From: Rhodobacteraceae bacterium UBA6213
Lineage (GTDB): Bacteria > Pseudomonadota > Alphaproteobacteria > Rhodobacterales > Rhodobacteraceae
Assembly: GCA_002421605.1 (NCBI GenBank)
Contig: DISJ01000020.1
Span: 310,684 to 374,683, forward strand
Direction of reading: 5' to 3'
Length of the DNA: 64,000 nucleotides
Shown: positions 1 to 8,587 of the stretch, piece by piece
Position numbering within the stretch: the stretch's first letter is position 1
Layout: each line of letters opens with the position of its first letter
The notes under the pieces: generated by a model
Seen by the model: the letters and a program-made list of their open reading frames with translations, nothing else
What the model was told of the DNA's origin: nothing
Database searches by the model: none
Translations under genes and position numbers: made by a program

Positions 1-453
1 CACCGCGCCGCGGGCCTGCAGCACCTCGCTCATTGGTTGCAGCAGCGCCTGATAATAGGCGATCTTTTCAGCATCGGCGCGCTTTGCAATATCGCGCGAC
101 TTGGCGTCTTGGGTGCGGCGAATTTCGGTTACCTTGGCGTCAAACGCATCGGCTGCGGCCCGAAACTCTTCGGGTGGCATGGTGGCGCGACGATCGGTCA
201 GTTCGCGTTCTTCGACGGTCAACTCTTCGGCGATGCGATCATTTTCGGTGCCAAGTGCGGCAAGTTCGCCGTTGATCTGCTCGGTCACGCGCTTGCCCCA
301 GAGCGAACCGGAATAGACCCGCTCGGGGTCGAGTGTCAGCACCGGGCTCGGTACCGTTGCGGCGCTGCGCGAAACCTCCTGCGCCGCCGCGCCGCCCGCG
401 CCAAAGGCGAGGGCGAGCGCAACAGCAAAGGCGGCCAGATGCGAGCGGCGCAT
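1..453 (-). CDS. OmpH/Skp-family periplasmic chaperone, partial (C-terminus beyond the window)
   Basis: Reading leftward from the ATG at 453 gives a signal peptide (MRRSHLAAFAVALALAFGAG, then GAAAQEVSR) and a charged, helix-rich region typical of Skp/OmpH, the trimeric periplasmic chaperone that escorts unfolded outer-membrane proteins to the BAM complex. About 151 residues are visible and the frame is open at base 1, so the C-terminus lies outside the window. The gene starts 7 bp after the bamA stop, the usual bamA-ompH order. The family assignment rests on signal peptide, coiled-coil composition and position; no diagnostic catalytic motif exists for this family. Confidence 0.85.
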   Translation of the reverse strand, partial: MRRSHLAAFAVALALAFGAGGAAAQEVSRSAATVPSPVLTLDPERVYSGSLWGKRVTEQINGELAALGTENDRIAEELTVEERELTDRRATMPPEEFRAAADAFDAKVTEIRRTQDAKSRDIAKRADAEKIAYYQALLQPMSEVLQARGAV

Positions 454-460
454 CGTTGCC

Positions 461-2803
461 TCAGAACGTGGTCGAGATCGTGAAATCGAAGTTCTGCTCG
501 ACGTCGTAATCTTCTTTGAGAAGCGCCTTCGAGAAGTTGAATCGCAAGGGCCCGATTACCGTTTTCCAGAACAGCGAAACCCCGATCGCAGAACGCAGGT
601 GCATGTCGTCACTGCCCCCAAGATCAAGTGCCGCCGAACCATCGTCAAGCCCCCAGACCGAGCCGACATCAAGGAACACACCGCCCAAGATGCCGTATTC
701 TTCCGGCAGGCCGAGCGGAAACTGCGCCTCAAGCCGCAATGCCGCGTAGACGTTGCCGCCAAGCGCGTCTTGGTTGGTGGCGCCAAGATCGCGCGGGCCA
801 TAGCCGTTCGGCTCGAAACCACGCACCTTACCATTGCCGGAAAAGCGATCGAGCACAGTGCTGGTCTGGCCGCCGAGCATGCTTACCGCGCCGCCTTCAA
901 GTTCGGCGCGTAGCGTCACCGCCTCGCGGAACACCTTGGTTTGCGCGCTCAGCATCGCCGAGGTGCGAATGGCCTGCACGTCGCCGCCAAGCCCCATGAA
1001 GTCCTGCCCGAAACGCAGTTGCACAGACGATTTCGGATTCAACCCCGTCAACCGGGTGTCATAGTTAAAGGTATAGCCCAACCCACTCGAGATCAGCGCG
1101 CCCGCGGTTTCCTCATTTTGAAGGATAGGCGAAGAGTCGGTGCTAACGTCGTAAAGCTCATCACGCGATGCCGCGTAGCGCACTTCGAGCCGACTGGCGC
1201 GCGACAGCGGGAAATCAAGCCCCACTGAAAGCCCCGTACGGTCGGTGCTGTAGTTTGCATAGTCGTTTTCCGAAACCTTCTGGAAAGCGTTGAACTTGAA
1301 CTTCAAATCGCGCCCCAGCAGCATCGGCTCGATGAAGGTGATCAGCGTGTCAGCACTGCTCGACGCGGTCGAGAAGTTCAGCGCCACATACTGCCCGCGC
1401 CCGAGAAAGTTTGACTCGCTCAAGGAAATGTTGCCGCCAAGGCCCGAAGAAACGCCATAAGTTGCACCAAACGACAGCGAACCGGTGGGTTGTTCTGTCA
1501 CGTTCACATCAACGACGACCTGATCGGCGGCGCTGCCGGGCCGGGTGTTGACATCAGTGTTGGAAAAGAACCCAAGCGCGCGGATACGTTCGGCCGCGTT
1601 GCGAATTTCGCGCGCGTTGAAGGGGTCGCCTTCTACCGTGCGGAACTGGCGCCGGACCACTTCGTCAAGCGTGGTGGTGTTACCCTCGATATCGATCCGC
1701 TCGATAAAAACCCGCGGCCCGCGCACCAGCGCCAGCGTCAGATCGACGGTAAGATCGCGGTCGTTGCGAGTGATGCGCGGATCAATCTGCACAAAGGTCA
1801 AACCCTTGTTCAGCGCCAGCGCCTCCATCCGCGAGATTGTCGTGTCGATGTCGGTGGGCGAATAGGTCGCCCCCGGCTTCACCCGGACTTCGCGCTCAAA
1901 TTCGGCAGCATCGACACCAGCGACTTCGCTGACCGTTGTGATATTGGCAAAGGCGTAGCTTTGACCTTCGTACAAGTTGAAGGTCATGAAGAACGCGTCA
2001 CGCTCGCGCGAAAACTCGTTGGCGACGCCCAGAATCTGAAAATCGATATACCCGCGCGAACGGTAGAAATCGGTCAAAAGCTGTTTGTCGAACTCGACCC
2101 GCTCGGGCACGAAACTGTCAGACTGAATGAGGCGGCGAAAGATGCCTGCCTGTTTGGATTCCAGCACCTGCCGCAACCGCGCGTCGGAATAGGCCTGGTT
2201 GCCGGTGAACGAAAGACGCTCGACCTCGGTTACCGAGCCTTCGGCGATCTCGAAGGCGATATCGACGCGGTTGCCATCAAGGCGAATCAGCTTGGGGTTC
2301 ACGCTTGCCGCAAGGCGGCCGCGCGCCGCATAGGTATCGGCAATGCGTTGCGCATCTGCTTCGGCCGTCGCGGGGGAATAGACGTGGCGCGATTGCGAAC
2401 TCACCAGCGTGGCAAGTTCCTCATCCTTGAGGATCTTGTTGCCTTCAAAGTTGATGATGTTGATCGTCGGGTATTCGCGCACGCGGATCAACAAACTTCC
2501 GCCCTGTGGCACGATCTCCACGCTTTCGAAAAGACCCGAGCCCTGAATCCGCTGATACGCGTCGTTCAGCTCACCCGCCGTCACCGCGCTGCCGCGCCCG
2601 ATTCCTGCCAGTTTCAGAACGGTTGCAGTCTCGATCCGCTCGAGGCCGCTGACCTGAATGGAAGAGAAGGTGTAGCTTTGCGCCAACGCCGCTTGTGGCA
2701 GCGCGCCGCAAGCCATTGCCAACACAAGATAAAGGAGGCCAGTCCGCACACGCCGCAATATACGTGTACCTACACCGCAGCCAAGTTGCCGCAAGCTCGT
2801 CAT
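461..2803 (-). CDS. bamA: Outer membrane protein assembly factor BamA
   Basis: 780-residue BamA/Omp85, the central subunit of the BAM complex that folds and inserts beta-barrel proteins into the outer membrane. A signal peptide ends near residue 41 (QAALAQ). POTRA repeats follow (for example FEGNKILKDEELA and IEGNTTTLDEVVRRQF), then a C-terminal beta-barrel from roughly residue 430 that ends in Phe, the usual outer-membrane sorting signal. Length is normal for alphaproteobacteria. A GGGAGA ribosome site precedes the ATG. It lies between rseP and ompH in the conserved envelope operon. Confidence 0.97.
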   Translation of the reverse strand: MTSLRQLGCGVGTRILRRVRTGLLYLVLAMACGALPQAALAQSYTFSSIQVSGLERIETATVLKLAGIGRGSAVTAGELNDAYQRIQGSGLFESVEIVPQGGSLLIRVREYPTINIINFEGNKILKDEELATLVSSQSRHVYSPATAEADAQRIADTYAARGRLAASVNPKLIRLDGNRVDIAFEIAEGSVTEVERLSFTGNQAYSDARLRQVLESKQAGIFRRLIQSDSFVPERVEFDKQLLTDFYRSRGYIDFQILGVANEFSRERDAFFMTFNLYEGQSYAFANITTVSEVAGVDAAEFEREVRVKPGATYSPTDIDTTISRMEALALNKGLTFVQIDPRITRNDRDLTVDLTLALVRGPRVFIERIDIEGNTTTLDEVVRRQFRTVEGDPFNAREIRNAAERIRALGFFSNTDVNTRPGSAADQVVVDVNVTEQPTGSLSFGATYGVSSGLGGNISLSESNFLGRGQYVALNFSTASSSADTLITFIEPMLLGRDLKFKFNAFQKVSENDYANYSTDRTGLSVGLDFPLSRASRLEVRYAASRDELYDVSTDSSPILQNEETAGALISSGLGYTFNYDTRLTGLNPKSSVQLRFGQDFMGLGGDVQAIRTSAMLSAQTKVFREAVTLRAELEGGAVSMLGGQTSTVLDRFSGNGKVRGFEPNGYGPRDLGATNQDALGGNVYAALRLEAQFPLGLPEEYGILGGVFLDVGSVWGLDDGSAALDLGGSDDMHLRSAIGVSLFWKTVIGPLRFNFSKALLKEDYDVEQNFDFTISTTF

Positions 2804-2890
2804 CGTGATCTCCCGCCCAGGTACAGATCTTCTATCTGTGACTAGCCCGAATACGCAGGCTTGTCAAAAGCCCCGGACAGCAAAAATCAC

Positions 2891-3061
2891 TTACGGTTGA
2901 TGCATGTAGATTGGTGCAGGTTGGTTGTGCTCATAGAGCATCGTGCCGATCATCGCAGTGCCTGTCAGCACTACGATCAGTGCCAGCGGCACCAGCAGGC
3001 GATCGAGATTGATCTCGAACAGAAGCGACATTTCGCGATAGCTTTCCGCGATCATTTGCAT
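2891..3061 (-). CDS. Small single-pass membrane protein, unknown function
   Basis: A 56-codon ORF on the same strand as its neighbours, in the gap between rseP and bamA. The product starts MQMIAESYREMSLLFEINLD, has one hydrophobic segment at about residues 22-42 (LLVPLALIVVLTG, then TAMIGTMLY), and ends with a polar tail (EHNQPAPIYMHQP). A GCGAGGGCG stretch about 8 bases upstream could be the ribosome site. The arrangement suggests a short inner-membrane protein co-transcribed with rseP and bamA. I do not recognise a family. Conservation in related genomes would decide whether it is a real gene. Confidence 0.5.
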   Translation of the reverse strand: MQMIAESYREMSLLFEINLDRLLVPLALIVVLTGTAMIGTMLYEHNQPAPIYMHQP

Positions 3062-3129
3062 GGCTACGCCCTCGCTTTACCGTCAGCAAAGATGAGCGGG
3101 TTTTGTGGCAAAAATTGGGCGCGTGCGGC

Positions 3130-4482
3130 TCAGGGGCAGAAAATGTCGTTGTTCAGCCCAAAGACCATCAACGCGATGACAATGATCAGCCCCATTGTCA
3201 TCAGCACGTTCAGCACCCGTTCGGCCGGAGGCTTGCCGGTGATCGCTTCCCATGCGTGAAACACCAAATGGCCGCCGTCGAGCACTGGGATCGGGAAAAG
3301 ATTGAGCAGCCCCACCGCCGTCGAAAGCACCCCGACGAACCAGATAAAGCTGCTCAGACCAGCCGAGGCCGCCTGCCCCGAAGTTTCGGCAATACCAAGC
3401 GGGCCGCGCAGGTTGCAGCTGGAAATCGAACCGATCAGCATGTTCCACATACCCGAAAGCGAAGAGCGCGCGATGAACCACGTGGTTCCGGCGCCGCCCT
3501 CAAGTGCCTCCCAAATCCCGGTGCGGCGGGTTTCGGGCGTAAAGAACAGGCTTCCCGTGGCGCCGATCAGCCAGCGTGTTTCAAACCCGCCCTCGCGCAG
3601 CGGCAGATCTGTGCTGCGTGGGGTCAGCGTAACTGCAAGGCTTTCGCCCGGTGCCATGCCAGGGCGCCAGATCGCCAGATCAAGAGGCGCGCCCTCGACC
3701 GCCCGCACAGCTGCCTGCAAATCGGCAAACCGAGCCAATGGGGTGCCCGCCGCGCTCAGCACCACATCGCCGGGTTTCAGCCCCGCGTCGCCCGCTGCAC
3801 TGCCCGCGCCGATCCCGTCAAGGCGCGCGGGAAAAAGCGCAGGCCCCAGGGCCGTTACGACCGCGCCGTCGCGCTCGACCTCGTAGGTCAGGACCGGCTC
3901 GGCCGGAACCGCAGAAACCGCCGCATCGATCGCGGCGTAATCGGGCGTGGCTATACCTGCGACCGCAACGATACGATCGCCTGCGTAAATCTCGCCCGGA
4001 CCACCGGGCAATTCCACAACGGCCCCCACCGTGGGCACATCAGTAGCGGTGCCCGACCACAGGAACACACCGGCAAAAATCGCGATCGACAGAATGAAGT
4101 TGAACACCGGCCCCGCCGCCACCGTCGCCGCGCGCGCCCAGACTGGCGCGCCGTGCATGGTGTGGCGCCGGTCTTCATCGCTCATATGTTCCAACGCCTC
4201 GGTGTCGGCCCCGGCCGAGGCCGCATTGGCATCGCCCAGAAACTTCACATAGCCGCCCAGCGGAATAGCCGCGATTTGCCAGCGCGTCCCGTGCAGATCG
4301 ACATGGCTGATCAGCCGTGGCCCGAAACCAAACGAAAACACCTCGGCCCGAATACCCGTAGCGCGCCCGATAATATAGTGACCAAATTCATGCACCGTAA
4401 CGATGATCAACAGCGCCACAACGAATGCCGCGATAGTATAAAGCAGGTTGCCGAAGTCGGGCAGCAGCGAAATGAAATCCAC
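3130..4482 (-). CDS. rseP: RIP metalloprotease RseP (site-2 protease)
   Basis: 450-residue intramembrane zinc protease that cleaves anti-sigma factors and remnant signal peptides in the inner membrane. HEFGH (residues 31-35) supplies the zinc ligands in the first membrane helix, and LDGGH (401-405) supplies the third ligand in a C-terminal helix. A PDZ-like region lies between them (AGLKPGDVVLSAAG). The start is GTG. It begins 3 bp after the dxr stop, in the usual dxr-rseP-bamA order. Confidence 0.95.
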   Translation of the reverse strand: MDFISLLPDFGNLLYTIAAFVVALLIIVTVHEFGHYIIGRATGIRAEVFSFGFGPRLISHVDLHGTRWQIAAIPLGGYVKFLGDANAASAGADTEALEHMSDEDRRHTMHGAPVWARAATVAAGPVFNFILSIAIFAGVFLWSGTATDVPTVGAVVELPGGPGEIYAGDRIVAVAGIATPDYAAIDAAVSAVPAEPVLTYEVERDGAVVTALGPALFPARLDGIGAGSAAGDAGLKPGDVVLSAAGTPLARFADLQAAVRAVEGAPLDLAIWRPGMAPGESLAVTLTPRSTDLPLREGGFETRWLIGATGSLFFTPETRRTGIWEALEGGAGTTWFIARSSLSGMWNMLIGSISSCNLRGPLGIAETSGQAASAGLSSFIWFVGVLSTAVGLLNLFPIPVLDGGHLVFHAWEAITGKPPAERVLNVLMTMGLIIVIALMVFGLNNDIFCP

Positions 4483-4485
4483 GCC

Positions 4486-5667
4486 TCAATCCTTGTTCTG
4501 GCCAATCAGCGCGCGCGCTTGCGCACGGGCATCGGCGTCGGTTTGCAGTATCATATCGAGGCTTTCGGCGGCTTTTCCAAGGCCAACTTGTGCTTCCATC
4601 TGTGCCAGCGTCTGCTCAACCAGCGTGTTCATGCCCAAAAACCCGATCTGCCCGGCGATGAAAGCATCAAGCGCCACTTCTTTTGCAGCGTTGAAAACCG
4701 CCCCCGCGATGCCCCGTGCGGCCATCACCTCGCGGGCGATGCGCAGAGCAGGCCAGCGCGCCTCGTCGGGTGCGGCAAAGCTGAGCTGCCCCAGTGCTGC
4801 AAGATCCAGCCGCGCCACCGGCAGCGCGGTGCGCTGGGGCCAGTTCAACGCGTAACCGATTGCATGGCGCATGTCGGGCGCGCCCATATGCGCCATCAAC
4901 GCGCCGTCGCTAAAGCCTACCAGCGCGTGCACGATGCTTTCGGGGTGCACCAGCACTTCAATCTTGCCCGGCTCTACGCCGAAATATTCGCGCGTTTCGA
5001 TCAGTTCCATGGCCTTGTTGAACATCGAGGCGGAATCGATGGTGATCCGCTGCCCCATCGACCAATTGGGATGGCGCGAGGCATCTGCAACACTGGCGCG
5101 TGCCAGTTGCCCCAGCGGCCAATCGCGCAACGCCCCACCCGAGGCGGTGATGATGACACGCTCGACAGCGGCCATATCTTCGCCCACCAGCGCCTGAAAC
5201 ACCGCCGAATGTTCGCTATCAACCGGCAGTATACGCGCGCCGTGCCGTGCCGCCTCGGCCAGCAACAGCGGCCCGGCGGTGACAAGGCTTTCCTTGTTGG
5301 CCAACGCGAGTGTTGCGCCCTGCGCCAATGCACGAAACCCCGGCGCAAGGCCCGCTGCGCCGACAATTGCGCTCATGACCCAATCCGCAGGCCGGTCTGC
5401 CGCGTCAAGCAGCGCCTTGGCCCCCGCCGCCGCCTCGATTCCCGAACCTGCGAGGGCTGCGCGCAGGTCTGCCAAGCAGTCTTCATGCGCAGTCACCGCG
5501 ACCTCGGCCCCAAGCGCGCGCGCCTGTGCGGCGAGCCGCGCCACATTGCGCCCGCCGGTCAGCGCCACAGTGCGAAACGCCAGCCGCCCGCCTTGGTGCT
5601 GCAACAGATCAAAGGTGTTTTCCCCGATCGAGCCGGTTGCACCAAACACCGAAATCTTGCGCATCAT
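4486..5667 (-). CDS. dxr: 1-deoxy-D-xylulose 5-phosphate reductoisomerase
   Basis: 393-residue cytosolic enzyme of the MEP isoprenoid pathway, converting DXP to MEP with NADPH. The N-terminal GATGSIG (about 9-15) is the NADPH-binding loop. SEHSAVFQ, ASGGALRD and the NWSMGQRITIDSASMFNKAM region are the metal and substrate motifs of the family. Two consecutive ATG codons start the gene, overlapping the cdsA stop. Its product leads on to undecaprenyl diphosphate, made by the neighbouring uppS gene. Confidence 0.97.
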   Translation of the reverse strand: MMRKISVFGATGSIGENTFDLLQHQGGRLAFRTVALTGGRNVARLAAQARALGAEVAVTAHEDCLADLRAALAGSGIEAAAGAKALLDAADRPADWVMSAIVGAAGLAPGFRALAQGATLALANKESLVTAGPLLLAEAARHGARILPVDSEHSAVFQALVGEDMAAVERVIITASGGALRDWPLGQLARASVADASRHPNWSMGQRITIDSASMFNKAMELIETREYFGVEPGKIEVLVHPESIVHALVGFSDGALMAHMGAPDMRHAIGYALNWPQRTALPVARLDLAALGQLSFAAPDEARWPALRIAREVMAARGIAGAVFNAAKEVALDAFIAGQIGFLGMNTLVEQTLAQMEAQVGLGKAAESLDMILQTDADARAQARALIGQNKD

Positions 5668-6458
5668 CAGCCCCCGATTACCGGCATCAGCCGCAAGAGG
5701 CCAAGTGCCAGCACCGCCAGCACAGCCCCTGTCAGCGCATCGAATCGGTCAAGCGCGCCGCCGTGGCCGGGAATAAGGTGCGAGCTGTCCTTGACCCCGG
5801 CGCGTCGCTTGATCCAGCTTTCGCCGATGTCGCCCATCTGCCCGGCCAAAGCGACAAGCGGTGATACCGCCACCAGCGCCCATGTCCCCTGCCCCGCCAG
5901 CACGAATGCCGCCCCGACTACTGCAGCGGCAACCCAACCGGCTGCAGTGCCAGACCAGGTTTTTTTCGGGCTGATCGCGGGCCAGAACTTTGGCCCGCCG
6001 ACCCCTTTGCCTACGAAATAACCCGCAAGGTCAGAGGCAATCACCACCGCCAACACCCAAAAAATCGCAGTCAAGCCAGCAGTTTCGCGCAAGGCAACGA
6101 TGCCGTAGCCCGACAGCATCAGCAGCGTCGCATAGACCGCAACTGCAACCGGATGCAGCCTCGGGCGCACAAAACTCGCAAGTCCCGGCAGCAGCAGCAG
6201 CACCAGCGCAAACGGCGAATGCAGCAGCAGCACCAGCGCCAATGCGCCCGCCCCAAGCCACGCCAGCATCAAGGCGCCGCGCCTGCGCTTGGGCGCGCTC
6301 ATCCGCATCAGTTCCCAAAGCATGACCGCGCTGACCACGACAACCAGCACCGCAAACCAGCGCCCACCGGCCCAGATCAGCACGCCACCCACCGCCGCCA
6401 TCACCAGCGCCGAAATCAGCCGCGCCGGCAGGTCGCGCCAGACACCCGGCGCGTTCAT
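5667..6458 (-). CDS. cdsA: Phosphatidate cytidylyltransferase
   Basis: 263-residue integral membrane enzyme making CDP-diacylglycerol from CTP and phosphatidate. The sequence is largely hydrophobic, with about seven or eight membrane helices. The C-terminal signature is present (SPLVALAGQMGDIGESWIKR, then RAGVKDSSHLIPGHGGALDR), with the acidic and SSHLIPGHGG residues of CDS enzymes. It overlaps uppS by 4 bp at the start and dxr by one base at the stop, indicating translational coupling. Confidence 0.95.
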   Translation of the reverse strand: MNAPGVWRDLPARLISALVMAAVGGVLIWAGGRWFAVLVVVVSAVMLWELMRMSAPKRRRGALMLAWLGAGALALVLLLHSPFALVLLLLPGLASFVRPRLHPVAVAVYATLLMLSGYGIVALRETAGLTAIFWVLAVVIASDLAGYFVGKGVGGPKFWPAISPKKTWSGTAAGWVAAAVVGAAFVLAGQGTWALVAVSPLVALAGQMGDIGESWIKRRAGVKDSSHLIPGHGGALDRFDALTGAVLAVLALGLLRLMPVIGG

Positions 6459-7198
6459 GCCTTGGCCCCGCCAAAGCGGCGTTCGCGCAGCGCATAGCGA
6501 TCTAGAATGGTTGCCAACTCGTCACGCGTGAAATCTGGCCAGAGCGTTGGAGTAAACTCGTATTCAGCATAGGCCGCCTGCCATGGCAGAAAGTTTGACG
6601 TGCGCGTTTCGCCCGAAGTGCGGATCACCAGGTCCGGGTCAGGCATATCGGCGGTATCAAGGCGCGCGGCCAGTGCCGCCTCGCCCGCATCCTCTAGCGC
6701 CAACCGCCCCGCCGCTACGTCGCCCGCCAGTCGCGCCGCCGCGCGCGCCAGTTCATCGCGCCCGCCGTAGTTGATTGCCACGGTCAGATTGAGCAGCGTG
6801 TTCGGCGCGGTGCGCGACTCGATCGCCGCCATAAGGTCTTGCAAGCGCGGCTCCAGCCGCGCCCTGCCGCCGATAAAGCGCAGCCGCACCCCCTGCGCGC
6901 TCAGCCGATCCGCCTCGCTTTCAATGTAGCGCCCAAAAAGCGACATGAGGCCGATCACCTCTTCGGTCGAGCGCTTCCAGTTTTCGGTGGAAAAGGCATA
7001 GATCGTCAGCCAGCGCACACCAAGCCCGGGGCAAGCGGCCACGATTTCGCGCACCCGTTCGGCGCCCCGGCGGTGCCCAACCAGCCGCGGCCAACCGCGC
7101 GAAGTTGCCCAACGCCCGTTGCCATCCATGATAATTGCCACATGGCTGGCACGCGGGCCCGCAGGCACGGCAACGTCTTGAACCTTACTGCTGGCCAT
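6455..7198 (-). CDS. uppS: (2Z,6E)-farnesyl-PP-dependent undecaprenyl diphosphate synthase
   Basis: Cis-prenyltransferase making the C55 carrier lipid for peptidoglycan and O-antigen. The family motif IIMDGNGRWA carries the catalytic Asp near the N-terminus. VRWLTIYAFSTENWKRS and DLVIRTSGETRTSNFLPWQ are further signatures. I place the start at the ATG at 7198 (247 residues) because a GGAAAGGG site lies just upstream; a GTG at 7222 would add eight residues. It lies between frr and cdsA and overlaps cdsA by 4 bp. Confidence 0.95.
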   Translation of the reverse strand: MASSKVQDVAVPAGPRASHVAIIMDGNGRWATSRGWPRLVGHRRGAERVREIVAACPGLGVRWLTIYAFSTENWKRSTEEVIGLMSLFGRYIESEADRLSAQGVRLRFIGGRARLEPRLQDLMAAIESRTAPNTLLNLTVAINYGGRDELARAAARLAGDVAAGRLALEDAGEAALAARLDTADMPDPDLVIRTSGETRTSNFLPWQAAYAEYEFTPTLWPDFTRDELATILDRYALRERRFGGAKA

Positions 7199-7228
7199 CC
7201 CCACGCCCTTTCCCGGCACCACGCGGGT

Positions 7229-7792
7229 CTAAACCTGCATGATCTCCGCCTGTTTTGCATCAAGCGCGCGGTCGATTGCGGCGATTGCCTTGTCGGTCAG
7301 CTCCTGCACTTCGTCGTGCCACATTTTCTGATCGTCCTCTGACATGCCCGCCGTCTTGGCCTTTTTGATCTGGTCCATTCCGTCACGGCGCACGTTGCGC
7401 ACGGAAATGCGGGCATTTTCAGAGTAGTGCGCGGCAACTTTGGTCAGTTCGCGCCGCCGTTCCTCGTTCAGCTCCGGGATCGGCAGCATCACGATGGTGC
7501 CGTTTATCTGCGGGTTGATGCCAATGCCGGAATCGCGGATTGCCTTGTCCACCTTGCTGACCAGCGCCTTGTCCCAGACGTTGATGGTGACCATCCGCGG
7601 CTCGGGCACGTTGATCGTGCCAACCTGATTGAGCGGCGTCAGCGATCCGTAAGCGTCCACCATAATCGGATCAACAATCGAGGCCGAGGCGCGCCCCGTG
7701 CGCAGGCTCGCAAATTCGTGGTGCAGCGCGACAAGCGCCCCATCCATGCGCCGACCAAGGTCGTCGATGTCAATGTCTAGATCGTCTGGCAT
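7229..7792 (-). CDS. frr: Ribosome recycling factor
   Basis: 187-residue RRF, which with EF-G splits the post-termination ribosome. Typical features are the LRTGRAS motif near residue 30, YGSLTPLNQVGTINVPEPRM, and the charged C-terminal helix (VRNVRRDGMDQIKKAKT). Length matches the family. It sits 63 bp downstream of pyrH, the usual pyrH-frr order. Confidence 0.97.
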   Translation of the reverse strand: MPDDLDIDIDDLGRRMDGALVALHHEFASLRTGRASASIVDPIMVDAYGSLTPLNQVGTINVPEPRMVTINVWDKALVSKVDKAIRDSGIGINPQINGTIVMLPIPELNEERRRELTKVAAHYSENARISVRNVRRDGMDQIKKAKTAGMSEDDQKMWHDEVQELTDKAIAAIDRALDAKQAEIMQV

Positions 7793-7855
7793 GGGTGTTC
7801 CCCCCTTGTTGCAGGCACCATCGCCGTTCTAGCGGCTTCGTGCCCGATTGGAAAG

Positions 7856-8587
7856 TCAGCCTTGCACGCGGGTAAAGGTGGCCTCGCCACTCAACACACC
7901 GCGAAAGCCGCCGGGCTCGTCGAGCGAAAAGACGATGATCGGCAAGTTGTTGTCGCGCGCCAGCGCAATTGCAGAGGCATCCATGACGCCAAGATGCTTT
8001 TGCAGCACTTCGTCGTAGCTAACCGTTTCATAGCGGCGCGCATCAGGAAACTTCTTGGGGTCTTTATCATAAACACCATCGACCTTGGTGCCTTTGAAAA
8101 TCGCTTCGCAGCCCATCTCGTTGGCCCGCAGCGTGGCCGCCGTATCGGTGGTGAAATAGGGGTTGCCGGTGCCCGCCGCGAAGATGCACACGCGCTTTTT
8201 TTCAAGGTGGCGAATGGCGCGGCGGCGAATGTAAGGCTCGCAAACCTGATCCATTGGAATCGCCGAAATGACGCGGGTAAAGATTCCCTCGGCCTCTAGC
8301 GCCGCCTGCATGCCCAGTGCGTTCATCACGGTTGCAAGCATGCCCATGTAGTCGGCGGTGGCCCGCTCCATCCCCTGCGCCGCGCCTTGAAGCCCGCGAA
8401 AGATGTTGCCGCCACCGATCACCATGCAGATTTCGACGCCCAGTTCATGCACCGATTTCACCTCGCGCGCGATCCGCGCCATGGTCGGCGGGTGCAACCC
8501 ATAGCCCTGATCGCCCATCAGCGCCTCGCCCGAAATCTTCAGCATCACCCGTTTGTAAGGAATTTTCGGATCGCTTTTCACGCTCAT
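7856..8587 (-). CDS. pyrH: Uridylate kinase (UMP kinase)
   Basis: Hexameric UMP kinase of the amino-acid-kinase fold, phosphorylating UMP to UDP. Visible motifs are KISGEALMG, VIGGGNIFRG, AAGTGNPYFTTDTAA and KGTKVDGVYDKDP. The start is set at the ATG at 8587 (243 residues, MSVKSDPK) because a GGCGGGG stretch precedes it; an ATG nine codons upstream (8614) is in frame. The start codon overlaps the first possible miaA start on the other strand. The usual rpsB-tsf pair upstream of pyrH is absent here. Confidence 0.96.
   Translation of the reverse strand: MSVKSDPKIPYKRVMLKISGEALMGDQGYGLHPPTMARIAREVKSVHELGVEICMVIGGGNIFRGLQGAAQGMERATADYMGMLATVMNALGMQAALEAEGIFTRVISAIPMDQVCEPYIRRRAIRHLEKKRVCIFAAGTGNPYFTTDTAATLRANEMGCEAIFKGTKVDGVYDKDPKKFPDARRYETVSYDEVLQKHLGVMDASAIALARDNNLPIIVFSLDEPGGFRGVLSGEATFTRVQG

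Noticed and set aside
3103..6021. Very long plus-strand open frame (972 codons)
   Set aside because: It is antisense to rseP and dxr, has low-complexity Arg/Pro/Gln-rich composition and resembles no protein; a shadow of G+C-rich genes.
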